NCBI RefSeq assembly: GCF_024300625.1
Contig: NZ_CP101322.1
Span: 2,369,992-2,433,991 of the forward strand
Direction: 5' to 3'
Origin: Halovivax gelatinilyticus
Lineage (GTDB): Archaea; Halobacteriota; Halobacteria; Halobacteriales; Natrialbaceae
Length of the DNA stretch: 64,000 nt
The position numbers and the translations under genes were made by a program. Positions 8,027 to 17,048 of the stretch are shown here, one piece after another. Each line of letters opens with the position of its first letter. The stretch's first letter is position 1. Under the pieces are notes generated by a model. It saw only the letters and a list, made by a program, of their open reading frames with translations, was not told the DNA's origin and ran no database searches.

Positions 8027-8998
8027 CTACTGCGCGTTCACACCCTCGCGACGGGCCGCTTCGATCGACTCGTAGAGCGCGTCGGCGTCGTCGATGACGG
8101 CGCGATGACAGCGGATATCGGTCCAGCGGGGCCGTTCGATCCGGAGTTCGTCGTCTGAGAGCGTCACGTCACCGATCGACGTCCACGGGTGGAACCGTTT
8201 GTGATAGCCGCTGTGTACGACGAGACCGGCGTCGTGGACGGCGAGCGTCGGAAGTCCGTCCGTGTCGATCCGTCCGTCCGTTCGCCACTCGCCGCCCAGC
8301 ACCGACCGCCGCGTGCGATCGGGCAGGTATCGAGCGAGTCGACTCTCGCCGTGATCGAGACGAACGGCGGCCCGCGACCACCAGGCCATCGCGATCGAGT
8401 ACAGCGCCATGGCCGCGACCCAGAATCCCACGCCGCCGAGGGCGCCGTCCGCGGAGACGAACTGGACGCCGCCGATGGCGACGAAGACGAGTCCAACGAT
8501 CGTCCAGTTTCGCGCCTGGGTGGTCGAGAACAGCGGTGCGTTCGCGATCGGGTCGTCGTCGACGGCCGCTCGGGCGTATCGTGTCCGGGCCATCGGCGTC
8601 GCCCCGAGGGCGACGAGCCCGGTGCCGACGGCCCCGATGGCGGTTCCGACGGCCGCGTGCCCGGGAATCGTAGACGTCGACGATACGAGGAGCGTCGCAA
8701 TGGCGAATCCGGCGGGAACCAGGTACAGCGCACCCAGCCACGGCCAGCCCTGGCCGAGCCGCTCTGCGATTCCGCGGGTGCGCCGAATCGCGATCGCGCC
8801 GGCGACGAGGCCGGCCGTGAACGCCGTGGTTACGCTCGTCGCGATGGCGGCTCCGGAGAGTCCGGCGGCCGCGCCGACGGCGATGACGATGGCGGTGACG
8901 GCGACGCCGACGTACACCCCGGCGACGGCTACGGCGCCGACGTCCGGTGGCTCGACCGACGTCACGCTCTCGATCGAACTGGCCGGTGCGTATCCCAT
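8027..8998 (-). CDS. polytopic membrane protein with C-terminal PH-like region
   Basis: 323 residues. About eight hydrophobic segments occupy residues 20-205 (VAVAGVYVGVAVTAIVIAVG, LGALYLVPAGFAIATLLVSS and others). A soluble C-terminal domain of about 110 residues follows (TLAVHDAGLVVHSGYHKRFH, WTSIGDVTLSDDELRIER), which reads like a bacterial PH/YdbT-type beta domain. The stop lies just downstream of the convergent lipoprotein gene. I do not recognise a named family. Confidence 0.8.
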   Translation of the reverse strand: MGYAPASSIESVTSVEPPDVGAVAVAGVYVGVAVTAIVIAVGAAAGLSGAAIATSVTTAFTAGLVAGAIAIRRTRGIAERLGQGWPWLGALYLVPAGFAIATLLVSSTSTIPGHAAVGTAIGAVGTGLVALGATPMARTRYARAAVDDDPIANAPLFSTTQARNWTIVGLVFVAIGGVQFVSADGALGGVGFWVAAMALYSIAMAWWSRAAVRLDHGESRLARYLPDRTRRSVLGGEWRTDGRIDTDGLPTLAVHDAGLVVHSGYHKRFHPWTSIGDVTLSDDELRIERPRWTDIRCHRAVIDDADALYESIEAARREGVNAQ

Positions 8999-9070
8999 CG
9001 AACGAGTCTTCAGCGTACTGGCAGATATAGGTTTCTTTCAGCTTGATCGCGCTCGGTCCTTCCGGTACGA

Positions 9071-9490
9071 TCACTGATCGCGTTCGAGCGAGAGCCGTTC
9101 GGTCTCGACGCCGGCCGCCTCCGCTCGCTCGTCGGCCTCGAGCAACTGATCGAGCGTGCGTTCGAACTCGATTTCGGTGATGTCCCCGCTCGCGTAGCGC
9201 TCCTGGAGCGTCGTCACCGGATCGATCCCGCCGCCCCTGTCGTCGGTGCTGCTGGCTTGCTCGCGTTCCCACTCGCGGCGATCGGAGTCCGCCGACGAGT
9301 CGTCCGCACCGACGCGCTCGGTGAGATACCAGACGAGAAAGACGCTCACGATGAGCAGTGCCGTGATGGTGACGGCGTAGATCGGGCCCGCAAAGAGCAA
9401 GGCGGCGATGATGACGACGTCGGCGAGGACGAACTTCACGACGTAGAGTTCGATCAGGCTGAAGCCGCCGTCGTCGTCCGAACTACCCAT
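9071..9490 (-). CDS. SHOCT-domain membrane protein
   Basis: 139 residues. Two transmembrane segments (VVKFVLADVVIIAALLFAGP and YAVTITALLIVSVFLVWYL) are followed by an acidic linker. A SHOCT motif comes next (DPVTTLQERYASGDITEIEF, then ERTLDQLL), about residues 89-116. SHOCT segments are short oligomerisation modules common in haloarchaeal membrane proteins. It lies 72 bases downstream of the start of the PH-like gene, in the same direction. Confidence 0.87.
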   Translation of the reverse strand: MGSSDDDGGFSLIELYVVKFVLADVVIIAALLFAGPIYAVTITALLIVSVFLVWYLTERVGADDSSADSDRREWEREQASSTDDRGGGIDPVTTLQERYASGDITEIEFERTLDQLLEADERAEAAGVETERLSLERDQ

Positions 9491-9551
9491 GGGTCAGCTT
9501 CGTCCAGCGTTGGATTAAATCTACGGTATCGACCGACCGGAACGGAGGCTT

Positions 9552-9593
9552 CTGGTCGGTCGTCGGAGGCTACTGATTGGTCGTCGGAGGCGA
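9552..9593. repeat. 21-bp tandem duplication in spacer
   Basis: CTGGTCGGTCGTCGGAGGCT and CTGATTGGTCGTCGGAGGCG start at 9552 and 9573, identical at 17 of these 20 positions. A decayed third start (CCGATCAGTC) follows. They lie between the SHOCT gene and superoxide dismutase. Confidence 0.8.
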
Positions 9594-9672
9594 CCGATCA
9601 GTCCGCGAGATGATTGGTAACGGAACAAACGACGCGGGGAGCCAGCGGATCGGCACGCTCTGTTCGATCGGA

Positions 9673-10275
9673 CTACTCGAACCGGTCTACGGCCCGTTCG
9701 TATCGACGCGCCGGCTCGTCCCAGTCGACGACGGCGAAGAAGGCCTCGACGAAGTCACCGCGGGCCGGGCCGTAGTCGTGGTAGTAGGAGTGCTCCCAGA
9801 CGTCGAGCGCGAGGATCGGGTGAGCGCCCCAGAGGGCGCCCTGGTCGTGTTTGTCGACGACGACGTTTCGAAGCTGGTTCGAGAAACTGTCGTATACCAG
9901 CAGCGCCCAGCCGCCGGCGGCGCCGGCCGCGGCTTCGAACTCGGCTTTCCAGGCGTCGTAGGAGCCGAAGTCGGTCTCGATCCGGTCGGCGAGGGCGCCG
10001 GTCGGTCCATCGCCGCCTTCGGGCGACATGTTCTGCCAGAACAGCTCGTGAAGGACGTGCCCCGACCCGTTGTGGGTAACGCTGCGAAGTGCGCCGGCCG
10101 AGCCGTCGACGTCGCCCGACTCGCGATTCGCGGCGAGGGTCTCTTCGGCCGCGTTCCAGCCGTCGACGTAGCCCTGGTGGTGGGTGTCGTGGTGCCAGGT
10201 GAGTACCTGTTCGGAGAGGTGCGGTTCCAGTGCGTCGTACTCGTACGGAAGCGGTGGTAGCTCGTAGTCGGTCAT
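9673..10275 (-). CDS. sod: superoxide dismutase (Fe/Mn)
   Basis: 200 residues, full length for the cytoplasmic Fe/Mn family, which converts superoxide to oxygen and hydrogen peroxide. It opens MTDYELPPLPYEYDALEPHL. Metal ligands by alignment to E. coli SodA are H28 (LTWHHDTHHQGY), H76 (HVLHELFWQN), D158 and H162 (ALDVWEHSYYHDYG). A glycine-rich GAAGGWALLVYD precedes the last pair. Mn versus Fe cannot be told from sequence alone; haloarchaeal enzymes are mostly Mn. On its strand a TATA-like AAATATC lies near 10325-10331, giving a leader of about 25 bases. Confidence 0.97.
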   Translation of the reverse strand: MTDYELPPLPYEYDALEPHLSEQVLTWHHDTHHQGYVDGWNAAEETLAANRESGDVDGSAGALRSVTHNGSGHVLHELFWQNMSPEGGDGPTGALADRIETDFGSYDAWKAEFEAAAGAAGGWALLVYDSFSNQLRNVVVDKHDQGALWGAHPILALDVWEHSYYHDYGPARGDFVEAFFAVVDWDEPARRYERAVDRFE

Positions 10276-10390
10276 GTCTCAGGCCGATCTGAGGGGAGAT
10301 GCGGGGAAAAACGTTCGCTGAAACTGATATTTGTTGGGCCGTGGACACGACCGAGAACGGTGCAATCGCTCTTTCACCGTGGGAAGCCGA

Positions 10391-10398
10391 GTTATACC
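10391..10398 (+). promoter_or_regulatory. TATA box of lipoprotein gene 10419
   Basis: GTTATACC is centred about 25 bases before the ATG at 10419. This fits a leaderless transcript and supports that start codon over an in-frame ATG at 10299. Confidence 0.45.
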
Positions 10399-10418
10399 TG
10401 GCAGCCGTACTGTCGGCC

Positions 10419-11702
10419 ATGACTGGCTACGAACGACGGGCGTTGCTTCGCTACGGCGGACTCGGTCTAGGTGTCGGTGTCGCCGGCTGCCTCGGTGAGT
10501 TACCCGGCACCGGCGGTGACGAGGATCTCTCGGTAGACGTCTTCCAGCTCGGCCCGACGGGGCGACGTCCGCCCTGGGACGACGAGGAGCGCCGAGGCAG
10601 CGTCACGTCGATCGAGTCCGCTGAGGACCTCCCGTGGACGCTTCACTTCGACGACGAACCCGGGGTAGCGGACGATCCCGATAGTGACGACGATTCAGAT
10701 AGTGAGCACGATGGCGCTTCCCCGGCCGAGACGGTAGCTCTCGAGCCTGAGGACGTAGCGGACTGGTTCGACGAGACGGACTTCGACGAGTCGGTCGTTT
10801 TCGCCGTCCAGACGGTTGGTCCGAACACGTGTTATGGGGAGGTAGCTATCGACGACGTCGAAATCGCAACCGAACGCGTCGAGAGCGTCGACGAGGATCG
10901 CGAGGTCCTCGCGGCTACGGCGACGGCCATCGACGTGAGCGAACCTGAGACGGCCTGTGGTCAGGCCGTCACCTACCCGTCGGCGCTCGTCCGCGTCACG
11001 CCAACGGATCCGGACATCGAGCTCCCCGTGGTCGCCCAGTTCACCATCGTCGACGGCTGGGGCGATTCGAGCGTCGAAGATTCGATCCGCGGAGTCCTCG
11101 GGGCCGACGACGTTCCCGGCTTCGCCGAGCCGCCGGGTGATCCGACGGTCGTTCCACCCGCCCTCGAGTGTCCGAACGACGACTTCGAGCGACTTCCCTC
11201 TCACCGGGACGAGGAGGTCGTCTACGGTGAGACGGTCGACGACGATGGTCGTCCGCTGTACGCGATGCGAGCCGCAAATCCGCAGGTCGAGACGACGTCT
11301 GCGGACCCGACCGAGGAGGAGATCGAACGCGCACTCACGTTCGAGTACGGCGACGAGATCGAGATCGTCCTTCGCAACGTCTCGAACGGCCGCCCGTCGG
11401 TCGGTAACAAGCACAAGTACAACTTCGAGCTATTGACCGAAGACGGCTGGCAGGACGTTCGCGGGACCGACCCAGAAACTCCGTTCGGCTACACGGACGA
11501 AGCGTACCTGCACCCGCCCGGCGAGGGATTCGACTGGTCGTTCACGCTCACCGAAGGTGGTCTGCTCGAAGACGGCGGGTTCGATGACTACCTCCGCGTC
11601 TGTCCGGATCTCCAGCCCGGTCGTTATCGCTTCCGATTCTGGTCGGTCGCCGGTGCGGAGTCGCTCGCCGTCGCGTTCGACCTGGTCGATACGGACGGAT
11701 AA
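10419..11702 (+). CDS. large secreted lipoprotein, function unknown
   Basis: 427 residues. MTGYERRALLRYGGLGLGVG has a twin-arginine pair and ends at lipobox VAGC, suggesting Tat export and lipid anchoring. The mature part is strongly acidic, with an Asp/Ser-rich stretch around residues 85-105. It contains several cysteines (NTCYGE, ETACGQA, ALECPND, RVCPDL). The C-terminal third (FEYGDEIEIVLRNVSN, KYNFELLTEDGWQDVRG, DLQPGRYRFRFW) reads as an immunoglobulin-like beta-sandwich. No family name recognised. Divergent from superoxide dismutase. Confidence 0.75.
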   Translation: MTGYERRALLRYGGLGLGVGVAGCLGELPGTGGDEDLSVDVFQLGPTGRRPPWDDEERRGSVTSIESAEDLPWTLHFDDEPGVADDPDSDDDSDSEHDGASPAETVALEPEDVADWFDETDFDESVVFAVQTVGPNTCYGEVAIDDVEIATERVESVDEDREVLAATATAIDVSEPETACGQAVTYPSALVRVTPTDPDIELPVVAQFTIVDGWGDSSVEDSIRGVLGADDVPGFAEPPGDPTVVPPALECPNDDFERLPSHRDEEVVYGETVDDDGRPLYAMRAANPQVETTSADPTEEEIERALTFEYGDEIEIVLRNVSNGRPSVGNKHKYNFELLTEDGWQDVRGTDPETPFGYTDEAYLHPPGEGFDWSFTLTEGGLLEDGGFDDYLRVCPDLQPGRYRFRFWSVAGAESLAVAFDLVDTDG

Positions 11703-11750
11703 TCCGGTTCGGCGGTGAAAACGTTCGGCGGCGAAAATCAGCGACTCAGT

Positions 11751-13856
11751 TCACTTGAACCGACCGTGACCGCGTCCGGGATGGTCGTCGTCGTGGCCTG
11801 GCGGCGTCGTACCCGGTCCACGGCCTGGGAGTCCGGGACCCTTGTTGCCGCGGACGACCTCGAACGGCCGCATCATGGCGTAATCTTCGTGTTCTAAGAC
11901 GTGACAATGGAACGGATACATCCCGTCGCGCTCGAATTTGACGGCGATGCGAACGGTCTCGCCCGGGTCGACCAGGACGGTGTCCTTCCCCCCTCGCTCG
12001 TTGGGTCGGGGATCGTCCCAGCCGTGGTGATCGTCCCACGCCTCCATGTACTCGTGGTGATCCGCTCCGGGTGCGTAGACGACCTCGCCGTCCATCCCCA
12101 TTTCGTGGATTCGTCCGTCGAGGCCCAGTTCTCTCGACGCTTTGATCGCCTGCCCTCTGGCCTCGTACGTCGGCAGGTCGTCGTGGTGGCCACCGTGATC
12201 GTCATCGTCACCGACCATATCGTGGTCGTGGTCGTCGCCGTGGTCGTGATCGTCGTGTTGCTTGCGCCCGACCACGTCGAACTCGACGAGGTGTAAGTGA
12301 ATCGGATGCGAGTGGTGGTCGTCGTTGACGAGGTCCCAGACCTCGGTCGAGCCGAACTGCGGTTTGATCTCGACGGGATCGCCCCACGTTCGGTCGTTCA
12401 GGGTGTGCGCCATGAGGCCGTGTTCGTCCATCTCCATCCCCATCGTGATCTCGCGGTGGGCACGGGCTGTCTCCGGATTCAGTCCGGAGCGGTTTGGCAG
12501 CTGCAGATCACTCGGATGGACGCTCGCGTCTTCGCCGTCTGCGTGATGAGCGACTCGAATCTGCATCACTTCGTGGATCTGCGGGTACTCGTCGTCGCCG
12601 TGGTCGTGGTCGTCGTCCGTGGTATCCATATCCCCGTGATCGTGGTCGCCGTGATCCATGTCGCCCATGTAGGGGAATTCGGCGTGATTGACGAGCGTGA
12701 ACGTTTCGCCGGCGAAATCGGAGAAGTCGACGATGACGTCCGCCCGTTCGAACGGTGCCAGCAACAGCGAGTGGAGATCGCCCATGTGTCCGATCTCGAC
12801 GACCTCCTCTAAGAAGCCGTGTCCGGGCGAAATCTGGTGGAGGGGAGGGACCATCTCCATCCCGTTCGCGTGCGTGTGACCGTCGTCGTCATCGCCGTGG
12901 TCGTGATCCCCGTCGTCTCCGTGATCGTCTTCGGTGACCAGTTCGAGGTCGAACGTCCGGGCGTTCGAGACGTTCAATACTCGAAGGCGGTAGCGGCGCG
13001 GTTCGACCTCGAGGTACGGCCAGGCCGCGCCGTTGACCGTCATCGTGTCGCCGGCGAAGTCGTCTTCGAATCCGTCCGGATAGTACAACTCGCCGTCGTC
13101 GTGGAACGACCGATCGGCGAGCACCAGCGGTACGTCGTACTCACCGTCGGGGAGACCGAGGTCTCGCTCGCGCTGGCTCGTGATGTAGTACGGGCCGACG
13201 AGTCCGGCGTAGTTGTTGAGCCGAGTGATTCCACGGGTGTGATCGTGGTACGTCGAGGTTAGACGCGACTGACGGTTCGGGATCTCCTGGACGTCGACCG
13301 AGCGTCGTGGCCCGGTACTCCCATCGGGTGAGATCCACATGTCGGCCTGCCCGTCGCTTTCGGTCGCAACGTCGAGTCCGTGAAAGTGCGTCGAGTTTCG
13401 GACGTCCGGAACTGGACCGTCGTACCCGACGTAGTTCTCGGCGGTCGTCCCGGGAATTCGCTCGTCGACGTCGAAGAGGTGCGTCCCGGGAAGCTCGCTG
13501 TTGTCTACCTCGACCGACAACCGCCGATTCCGTTCGGCTTCGATGATCGGCCCGGGGAACTGGCCGTCGTAGCCCCAGATGGTCGTCTCGTCGAGATCCG
13601 GGTGGAACGAGTGTGTCGTCTCCTCGATCGTAACGTCGTGGTACGGCCCGCCGCGTCGACTGCCGTCCGGCGTGCGAACCTCGGGAACTGGTAGCTCCTG
13701 GACGTACTTTTCCAGGTCCGGTGAGTGATGGCCGTGGTCGTGATCGCCATCGTCTCCGTGACCGTCGTCGTGTGCGCCCACTCCGGTCGAGACGACTCCT
13801 GAGAGCCCGAGGGCGGCGCCCGACTGGAGCAAGCGTCGGCGTGAGAACCCGCTCAT
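11751..13856 (-). CDS. multicopper oxidase with His/Asp-rich loops
   Basis: 701 residues from the ATG at 13856. MSGFSRRRLLQSGAALGLSG is a Tat signal, so the enzyme is exported folded. Copper-site motifs are complete: THFHG (H157, H159), YHDH (H204, H206), HPIHLH (H517, H520, H522) and HCHVLEHEDYAM (H650, C651, H652, H656, axial M661). This is the CotA/laccase-like group, which oxidises phenols or metals and reduces oxygen to water. Unusually it carries five His/Asp/Gly-rich segments, at about 29-44, 311-331, 400-422, 534-560 and 688-698, which could bind copper or manganese. An inverted repeat (AACGA...TCGTT, 13970-13987) with an AT-rich core lies upstream. Confidence 0.94.
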   Translation of the reverse strand: MSGFSRRRLLQSGAALGLSGVVSTGVGAHDDGHGDDGDHDHGHHSPDLEKYVQELPVPEVRTPDGSRRGGPYHDVTIEETTHSFHPDLDETTIWGYDGQFPGPIIEAERNRRLSVEVDNSELPGTHLFDVDERIPGTTAENYVGYDGPVPDVRNSTHFHGLDVATESDGQADMWISPDGSTGPRRSVDVQEIPNRQSRLTSTYHDHTRGITRLNNYAGLVGPYYITSQRERDLGLPDGEYDVPLVLADRSFHDDGELYYPDGFEDDFAGDTMTVNGAAWPYLEVEPRRYRLRVLNVSNARTFDLELVTEDDHGDDGDHDHGDDDDGHTHANGMEMVPPLHQISPGHGFLEEVVEIGHMGDLHSLLLAPFERADVIVDFSDFAGETFTLVNHAEFPYMGDMDHGDHDHGDMDTTDDDHDHGDDEYPQIHEVMQIRVAHHADGEDASVHPSDLQLPNRSGLNPETARAHREITMGMEMDEHGLMAHTLNDRTWGDPVEIKPQFGSTEVWDLVNDDHHSHPIHLHLVEFDVVGRKQHDDHDHGDDHDHDMVGDDDDHGGHHDDLPTYEARGQAIKASRELGLDGRIHEMGMDGEVVYAPGADHHEYMEAWDDHHGWDDPRPNERGGKDTVLVDPGETVRIAVKFERDGMYPFHCHVLEHEDYAMMRPFEVVRGNKGPGLPGRGPGTTPPGHDDDHPGRGHGRFK

Positions 13857-14103
13857 CGTGATCTCCCGCCGCGACACGGACGGTTGCCTCGCGCGTTCGT
13901 TCGTCGATTCGTAACCCCGATCGATTTTCGATCCCCCTGCGTGTGCGCCATACCACTGATAGTTCCCATAACGAGTTATTAATCGTTTTGGAACGTTCTT
14001 ATTACTTTACCTGTATCGGCCACCTTCGCTCGAATACTGGTGCGGAAAGCCCGATCAACGGCCGTTCCGCAATCATTTTCCCACCGTCGATCCAACGTGG
14101 CCT

Positions 14104-14472
14104 ATGAAGGTGTTGTTGGGTCTCGGCGGGACGGCCGAGTCGACGCGGGCGCTCTCGGAGACGGTCGAGCGAGGCCGCGCCATGGGTGACGAACTGGTGA
14201 TCGCCGTCCTCGAGAAACCCGACTCGCCGCGGTCGAGCGAGGAGATGGCGACCGAAGCCGAAACCGTCGTCTCCGACGCGGGCCTCGACGCCGAGATCAG
14301 GCGCCTGGCGGGAGATCCCGGTCCGGCGCTGGTCGACCTGGCCGAACGCGAAGGATTCGACCAGGTGGTGATCGGCGGCGGCACGGAGACGCCGATGGGA
14401 AAGATTCGCCTCGGTTCGATCACGGAGTTCGTCCTGTTGAACGCCTCGATGACGGTCAAACTGGTTCGATGA
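14104..14472 (+). CDS. universal stress protein (UspA-like)
   Basis: 122 residues. MKVLLGLGGTAESTRALSET opens the Rossmann-like Usp fold. ATP-binding-type residues are only partly kept: VVIGGGTETPMGKIRLGSI matches the G-x2-G-x9-G-S motif loosely. It overlaps the following acetyltransferase gene by four bases (ATGA), so the two are probably co-translated. Confidence 0.85.
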   Translation: MKVLLGLGGTAESTRALSETVERGRAMGDELVIAVLEKPDSPRSSEEMATEAETVVSDAGLDAEIRRLAGDPGPALVDLAEREGFDQVVIGGGTETPMGKIRLGSITEFVLLNASMTVKLVR

Positions 14473-15140
14473 TGCAACGGACGAGACGATACCCCGACGA
14501 CCCGGCCGGCCCGTTTCCGCGGCCGCCGGCGGTGTTCACAGACGACGAGGAGCGCCGGCTCCGGATCGAGCCCCTCGACGACTCGGAAGCTCTCGACGGA
14601 TTTGGGGCGCTCGACGACTCCGAGGCCGTCGTCGACGCGCTGACGACGATGTACTCACAATTTCACCCCGCTGACCGCGCCCAGGGGATTCCCCCGGCCA
14701 GCGAACCCCAGATCAGATCCTGGCTGGCACCCCTCGTCGAAAACGGGATCAACGTCGCCGTCAGGCCGGTGTCGACGGACGAGCCCAAAAACGGCACGGC
14801 GAGTGGCTCCGCTCCCGATCGAGTCGACGACGAACCCGGGTACGTCGGTCACGCCGTCCTCGTTCCGGAGACCGACGAACCCGACTCGATCGCCGACCCG
14901 GGCGAGGTCGAGTGGGAACTGGCGATTTTCGTCCTCCAGGCCTACCAGGGCGCCGGGATCGGCACCGAACTGCTGGCTCACCTCCTCGGCGAAGCGAGCG
15001 CGCGCGGCGTCGACCGCGTCTGGCTCACCGTCGAGCGCTGGAACGGCGCGGCGATCACCGTCTACGAGCGGACGGGCTTTCGAACGGTCGGCACCGAAAG
15101 CTTCGACATCGAGATGGCGATCCGGCTCTCCGGTGAGTGA
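14469..15140 (+). CDS. GNAT-family N-acetyltransferase
   Basis: 223 residues. Starts in an ATGA overlap with the Usp gene; a second ATG follows directly. The acetyl-CoA-binding motif A is LQAYQGAGIGTELLAHLLGE, followed by motif B (LTVERWNGAAITVYERTGFR). The N-terminal ~60 residues are acidic, with a repeated LDDSEA segment. Substrate unknown. Coupling to a Usp protein suggests a stress-related role, but that is inference. Confidence 0.88.
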   Translation: MMQRTRRYPDDPAGPFPRPPAVFTDDEERRLRIEPLDDSEALDGFGALDDSEAVVDALTTMYSQFHPADRAQGIPPASEPQIRSWLAPLVENGINVAVRPVSTDEPKNGTASGSAPDRVDDEPGYVGHAVLVPETDEPDSIADPGEVEWELAIFVLQAYQGAGIGTELLAHLLGEASARGVDRVWLTVERWNGAAITVYERTGFRTVGTESFDIEMAIRLSGE

Positions 15141-15274
15141 CTCGCTGGAGACGCTGGGCGAAGTCGTCGAACTATCGATCGAACGGGTGACTTCGACGAT
15201 CGGTGACTCCCAGAGGTCACAGAGTATTCCGTTCGTTCACAGGATCGATACCGTTCTACCTACGGCTAATCTCG

Positions 15275-15284
15275 ATATTTTTAT
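15275..15284 (+). promoter_or_regulatory. TATA box of MBL-fold gene
   Basis: ATATTTTTAT is centred about 28 bases before the ATG at 15309, in the position expected for a leaderless haloarchaeal transcript. Confidence 0.55.
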
Positions 15285-15308
15285 CCCTGTTCGGGGTAGT
15301 TCGTACGT

Positions 15309-17048
15309 ATGCGCGTCTCCTTCCAGAACGCGAACGTCCACCGCGGGAACGAGTCGACCCTTCTTCGCGTCACCACGACCGACGGACGCCGCGCGTGTAT
15401 CCTCGTCGACGCGGGCCCGGGCGTCGACGTGGAGACGCTTCTCGACGAGGACGAGTATCTGAACGCGATATTGCTCACGCACGCCCACATCGACCACTAT
15501 CTGACGCTCGCGAACAACGTCACGCACGGCGCGCCGATCTACGCGTCGCCCGCGACGGCTGCCACGCTCGAACGGGCGCTCCCCGAGGCTACCAAGGACA
15601 ACGACGTCGGTCCCGTCTCGGACGCGCTGGAGGCCCTCACGCCGATTACCGAGTGGACGGACGTGCTTCCGGAAGTCGCCGTTCGCCCCGTCCCGGCCGG
15701 CCACGCACCCGGTGCATCCGGCTTCGTCTGTCGTTTTCGTGACGAGGCGGCCACCGTCTCCACCGATCGCCACGTACTCATCACCGGCGATTTCACCCGG
15801 CGGTCCTGTGCCGGCTATCCGGGGCTCCCGACGCAATTTCCGTTCGAAATCGACACCGTTGTCTGTACCGTCGCGACGAACGACGCGTACGAGTCGACCC
15901 TGCAGACGGCCGTCGAGACGATCCTGGAACGGGCATTCGCCGGCTCGACGGTCGTCGTTGCGGCCGGATCGCTCGCCGGCGTCCACCTCGGTTCGCTCAT
16001 CGCCGACGTCGCCGATCGCCTCGACAGACCGCTCCCGGTCGAACTCGTGGGCCAGGCGGCCAAACTGGCCGACGAACTCGACGTCGTTCCGTCCGGACTC
16101 TCGACGCGTCCCGTGTTCGACGATCCGGCCGAAATCCTGGAACCCGGCAGCGTCACGATTGCCGGCCCGGCCGATCCGACCCGCGGGAGCGCCCGTCGAC
16201 TGTTCGACGCAATTTCCGACGACGACGGGGCGCTCTTCGTCCAGTCGACGCCGGACGACGACGCGACGCGTTCGGCACGGTGTACGATTCGGACGTTCGA
16301 CCTGTCGAACCACCCCGCCCACGAGACGATCGTCGAACTCGTCGACGAGCTGGCACCGTTGCAGGTGATCGCGACGCACGGCGGTCGCTCGCGACTGAAG
16401 CGCGTTCAGCGCGATCTGGACCGGTGTTTCGTCTGGGGGAGCGCCGACGACGCGATTCACCCGCTCTACGACGACGGCGAGTGGCTCGAACCGGCCTGGA
16501 TCGGCGAGGAGGCGGTCCGTACGATCAGAGACCGACACCGACAGCGACTCGTCGAATCTCCGCCGACGACGGCCGTGACGTTTCCGACGCTCGATCCCGG
16601 TCCGGTCGATCTCGAAGACGAAGGGGTCGAATTCGATCGACTCCGGACGAAGTTTACCCCGTCGATTGCCAACCCGTACGGCTCGTCGGCGACCGCCGAC
16701 GGTGGGACGCTCGATTCGTCGTGCGGTCCGGAGGCGCAACCGACGGGGGAATTCGTCGCCGGCGAATCGATCGCCACGGACGATTCAGCGATGATGACGG
16801 ACGGGAAACAATCGTTCGAATCGACCGTCCTGGACCGACTCGATGCGATCGAAGCGCGACTCGATGAATCGGAATCCGTTCGGGCGCGCGTTCTCGGCGG
16901 CGGACCCGACCGCCTTCTCAATCCGCTGGACGATGTCGATCTCGAACCGGGTGAGATCGTCGAGATATCGATCGAACGGGCCGCAGAGCGAGCGGACGGA
17001 GAGGTCGAACGTGGCGCGGACGAAACTCAGACCGACAGCACGGGTTGA
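15309..17048 (+). CDS. metallo-beta-lactamase-fold hydrolase, beta-CASP-like
   Basis: 579 residues. The metal motif is LLTHAHIDHY (H58, H60, D62, H63), with further probable ligands in GHAPGAS, ITGDFT and ATHGGR. The order of motifs, with a middle segment (VVVAAGSLAGVHLGSLIADV) between them, fits the DNA/RNA-processing beta-CASP group (Snm1/RNase J-like). The C-terminal ~170 residues are an extra acidic region. It includes ESTVLDRLDAIEARLDESES, a likely short coiled coil that could mediate oligomerisation. Its 3' end overlaps the convergent UspA gene by 22 bases. Confidence 0.82.
   Translation: MRVSFQNANVHRGNESTLLRVTTTDGRRACILVDAGPGVDVETLLDEDEYLNAILLTHAHIDHYLTLANNVTHGAPIYASPATAATLERALPEATKDNDVGPVSDALEALTPITEWTDVLPEVAVRPVPAGHAPGASGFVCRFRDEAATVSTDRHVLITGDFTRRSCAGYPGLPTQFPFEIDTVVCTVATNDAYESTLQTAVETILERAFAGSTVVVAAGSLAGVHLGSLIADVADRLDRPLPVELVGQAAKLADELDVVPSGLSTRPVFDDPAEILEPGSVTIAGPADPTRGSARRLFDAISDDDGALFVQSTPDDDATRSARCTIRTFDLSNHPAHETIVELVDELAPLQVIATHGGRSRLKRVQRDLDRCFVWGSADDAIHPLYDDGEWLEPAWIGEEAVRTIRDRHRQRLVESPPTTAVTFPTLDPGPVDLEDEGVEFDRLRTKFTPSIANPYGSSATADGGTLDSSCGPEAQPTGEFVAGESIATDDSAMMTDGKQSFESTVLDRLDAIEARLDESESVRARVLGGGPDRLLNPLDDVDLEPGEIVEISIERAAERADGEVERGADETQTDSTG

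Noticed and set aside
8169-9272. Long frames on both strands around the PH-like membrane gene
   Set aside because: They are Arg-rich and lack membrane segments, while the chosen frame has regular helices and an acidic C-terminus.
15237-16739. 500-codon minus-strand frame opposite the MBL-fold gene
   Set aside because: The plus strand has the THAHIDHY metal motif and a fitting TATA box; the antisense frame has no motif and is rich in Arg and Val.
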